Source: Atopobium sp. UBA2090
GTDB lineage: Bacteria; Actinomycetota; Coriobacteriia; Coriobacteriales; Atopobiaceae
Direction: 5' to 3'
Assembly (NCBI GenBank): GCA_002331575.1
Contig: DCZG01000115.1
Span: forward strand, 1-5,363
Length of the DNA stretch: 5,363 nt
Shown piece after piece: positions 5,177-5,363 of this stretch (position 1 is the stretch's first letter; each line of letters opens with the position of its first letter). Under the pieces are notes generated by a model. That model searched no databases, was not told where the DNA came from, and was given only the letters and a program-made list of their open reading frames with translations. The translations under genes were made by a program, and so were the position numbers.

Positions 5177-5363
5177 TCAGCCCTCGCAGAGGGCGAGCGC
5201 CCAGACGAACCCCGCCAGCTCGCGCGCCACGGCGACGTTGATCACGTTGGGCCTCTTTCCCCTCGCGGCCAGACTGGCGTAGCGCGCGTGGAGGCGGCGG
5301 TTCGCCTCGGCGGCGATCGCGGCGGCGGCCGGCGGGACGCGCGCGGCGTCGGCGACGGCCGTG
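5041..5363 (-). mobile_element. Partial IS110-type insertion sequence, left boundary approximate
   Basis: This is inferred from the transposase C-terminus and the coincident rise in GC content from about 57% to over 70% near 5041. The exact end is not visible because this family has no long inverted repeats. The element continues beyond the right edge. Confidence 0.45.
5177..5363 (-). CDS. IS110-family transposase, C-terminal fragment (5' part outside window)
   Basis: The minus strand is open from the right edge to TGA at 5177-5179, giving 61 residues that begin TAVADAARV. The ending has a repeated-Arg helix (EANRRLHARYASL), then AARGKRPNVINVAVAREL and AGFVWALALCEG. The pattern RY..L..RGK...V....VAREL..F.WA is what I know as the C-terminal end of IS110-type DEDD transposases (Transposase_20 side). 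The enzyme would insert and excise its element with a bridge RNA guide in the best-studied members. The body of the gene and its catalytic Ser lie outside the window. Composition is extreme: 5281-5340 is about 85% GC, well above amt and nhaA, consistent with an incoming element. It points toward nhaA. The family call is fairly sure; the subgroup is not. Confidence 0.75.
   Translation of the reverse strand, partial: TAVADAARVPPAAAAIAAEANRRLHARYASLAARGKRPNVINVAVARELAGFVWALALCEG

Noticed and set aside
1..5363. tRNA, rRNA, CRISPR array or riboswitch
   Set aside because: No cloverleaf, no regularly spaced identical repeats, and no recognisable riboswitch core were seen anywhere in the window.

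Overview
The window is about 60% GC, with long GC-rich codon bias and very few intergenic bases. It looks like an anaerobic actinobacterium of the class Coriobacteriia (Olsenella, Collinsella or Atopobium type). This placement is inferred from gene style, namely a sortase-type surface protein with an InlB-like repeat, an ammonium transporter fused to a P-II protein, and a very GC-rich IS110-type transposase. It was not established by any search.

Layout, left to right. (1) At 2-922 (+) lies the C-terminal part of a large cell-wall-anchored surface protein. It has an Fn3/Ig-like piece, one InlB B-type repeat, a beta-rich pre-anchor domain, and a variant sorting signal IPNTA followed by a membrane segment and a basic tail. 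(2) At 986-1261 (+) is a small two-helix membrane ORF that looks like the N-terminal remnant of a larger integral membrane protein. A 9-bp stem-loop covers its GTG start. (3) At 1455-3194 (-) is a full-length Amt ammonium channel with a complete P-II (GlnB/GlnK) domain fused to its cytoplasmic C-terminus. (4) At about 3487-4881 (+) is an NhaA Na+/H+ antiporter, divergent from amt. The two genes share a roughly 290-bp promoter region that contains a 12-bp motif repeated directly at a 22-bp period. (5) At 5177 to the right edge (-) is the C-terminal end of an IS110-family transposase, in DNA that reaches about 85% GC.

The two strand-convergent junctions (short ORF against amt, and nhaA against the transposase) each carry one long, nearly perfect 34-bp palindrome with no U tract on either side. 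I read these as bidirectional terminators.

Functionally the centre of the window is ion and nitrogen handling at the membrane. The Amt-P-II fusion would carry its own gate that senses ATP/ADP and 2-oxoglutarate. NhaA exchanges Na+ for H+. The shared, repeat-bearing promoter region makes co-control of the two plausible but unproven. The most distinctive item is the fused P-II, which keeps its nucleotide-binding loops but has Val at the position of the classic uridylylation tyrosine. That suggests a metabolite-only switch.
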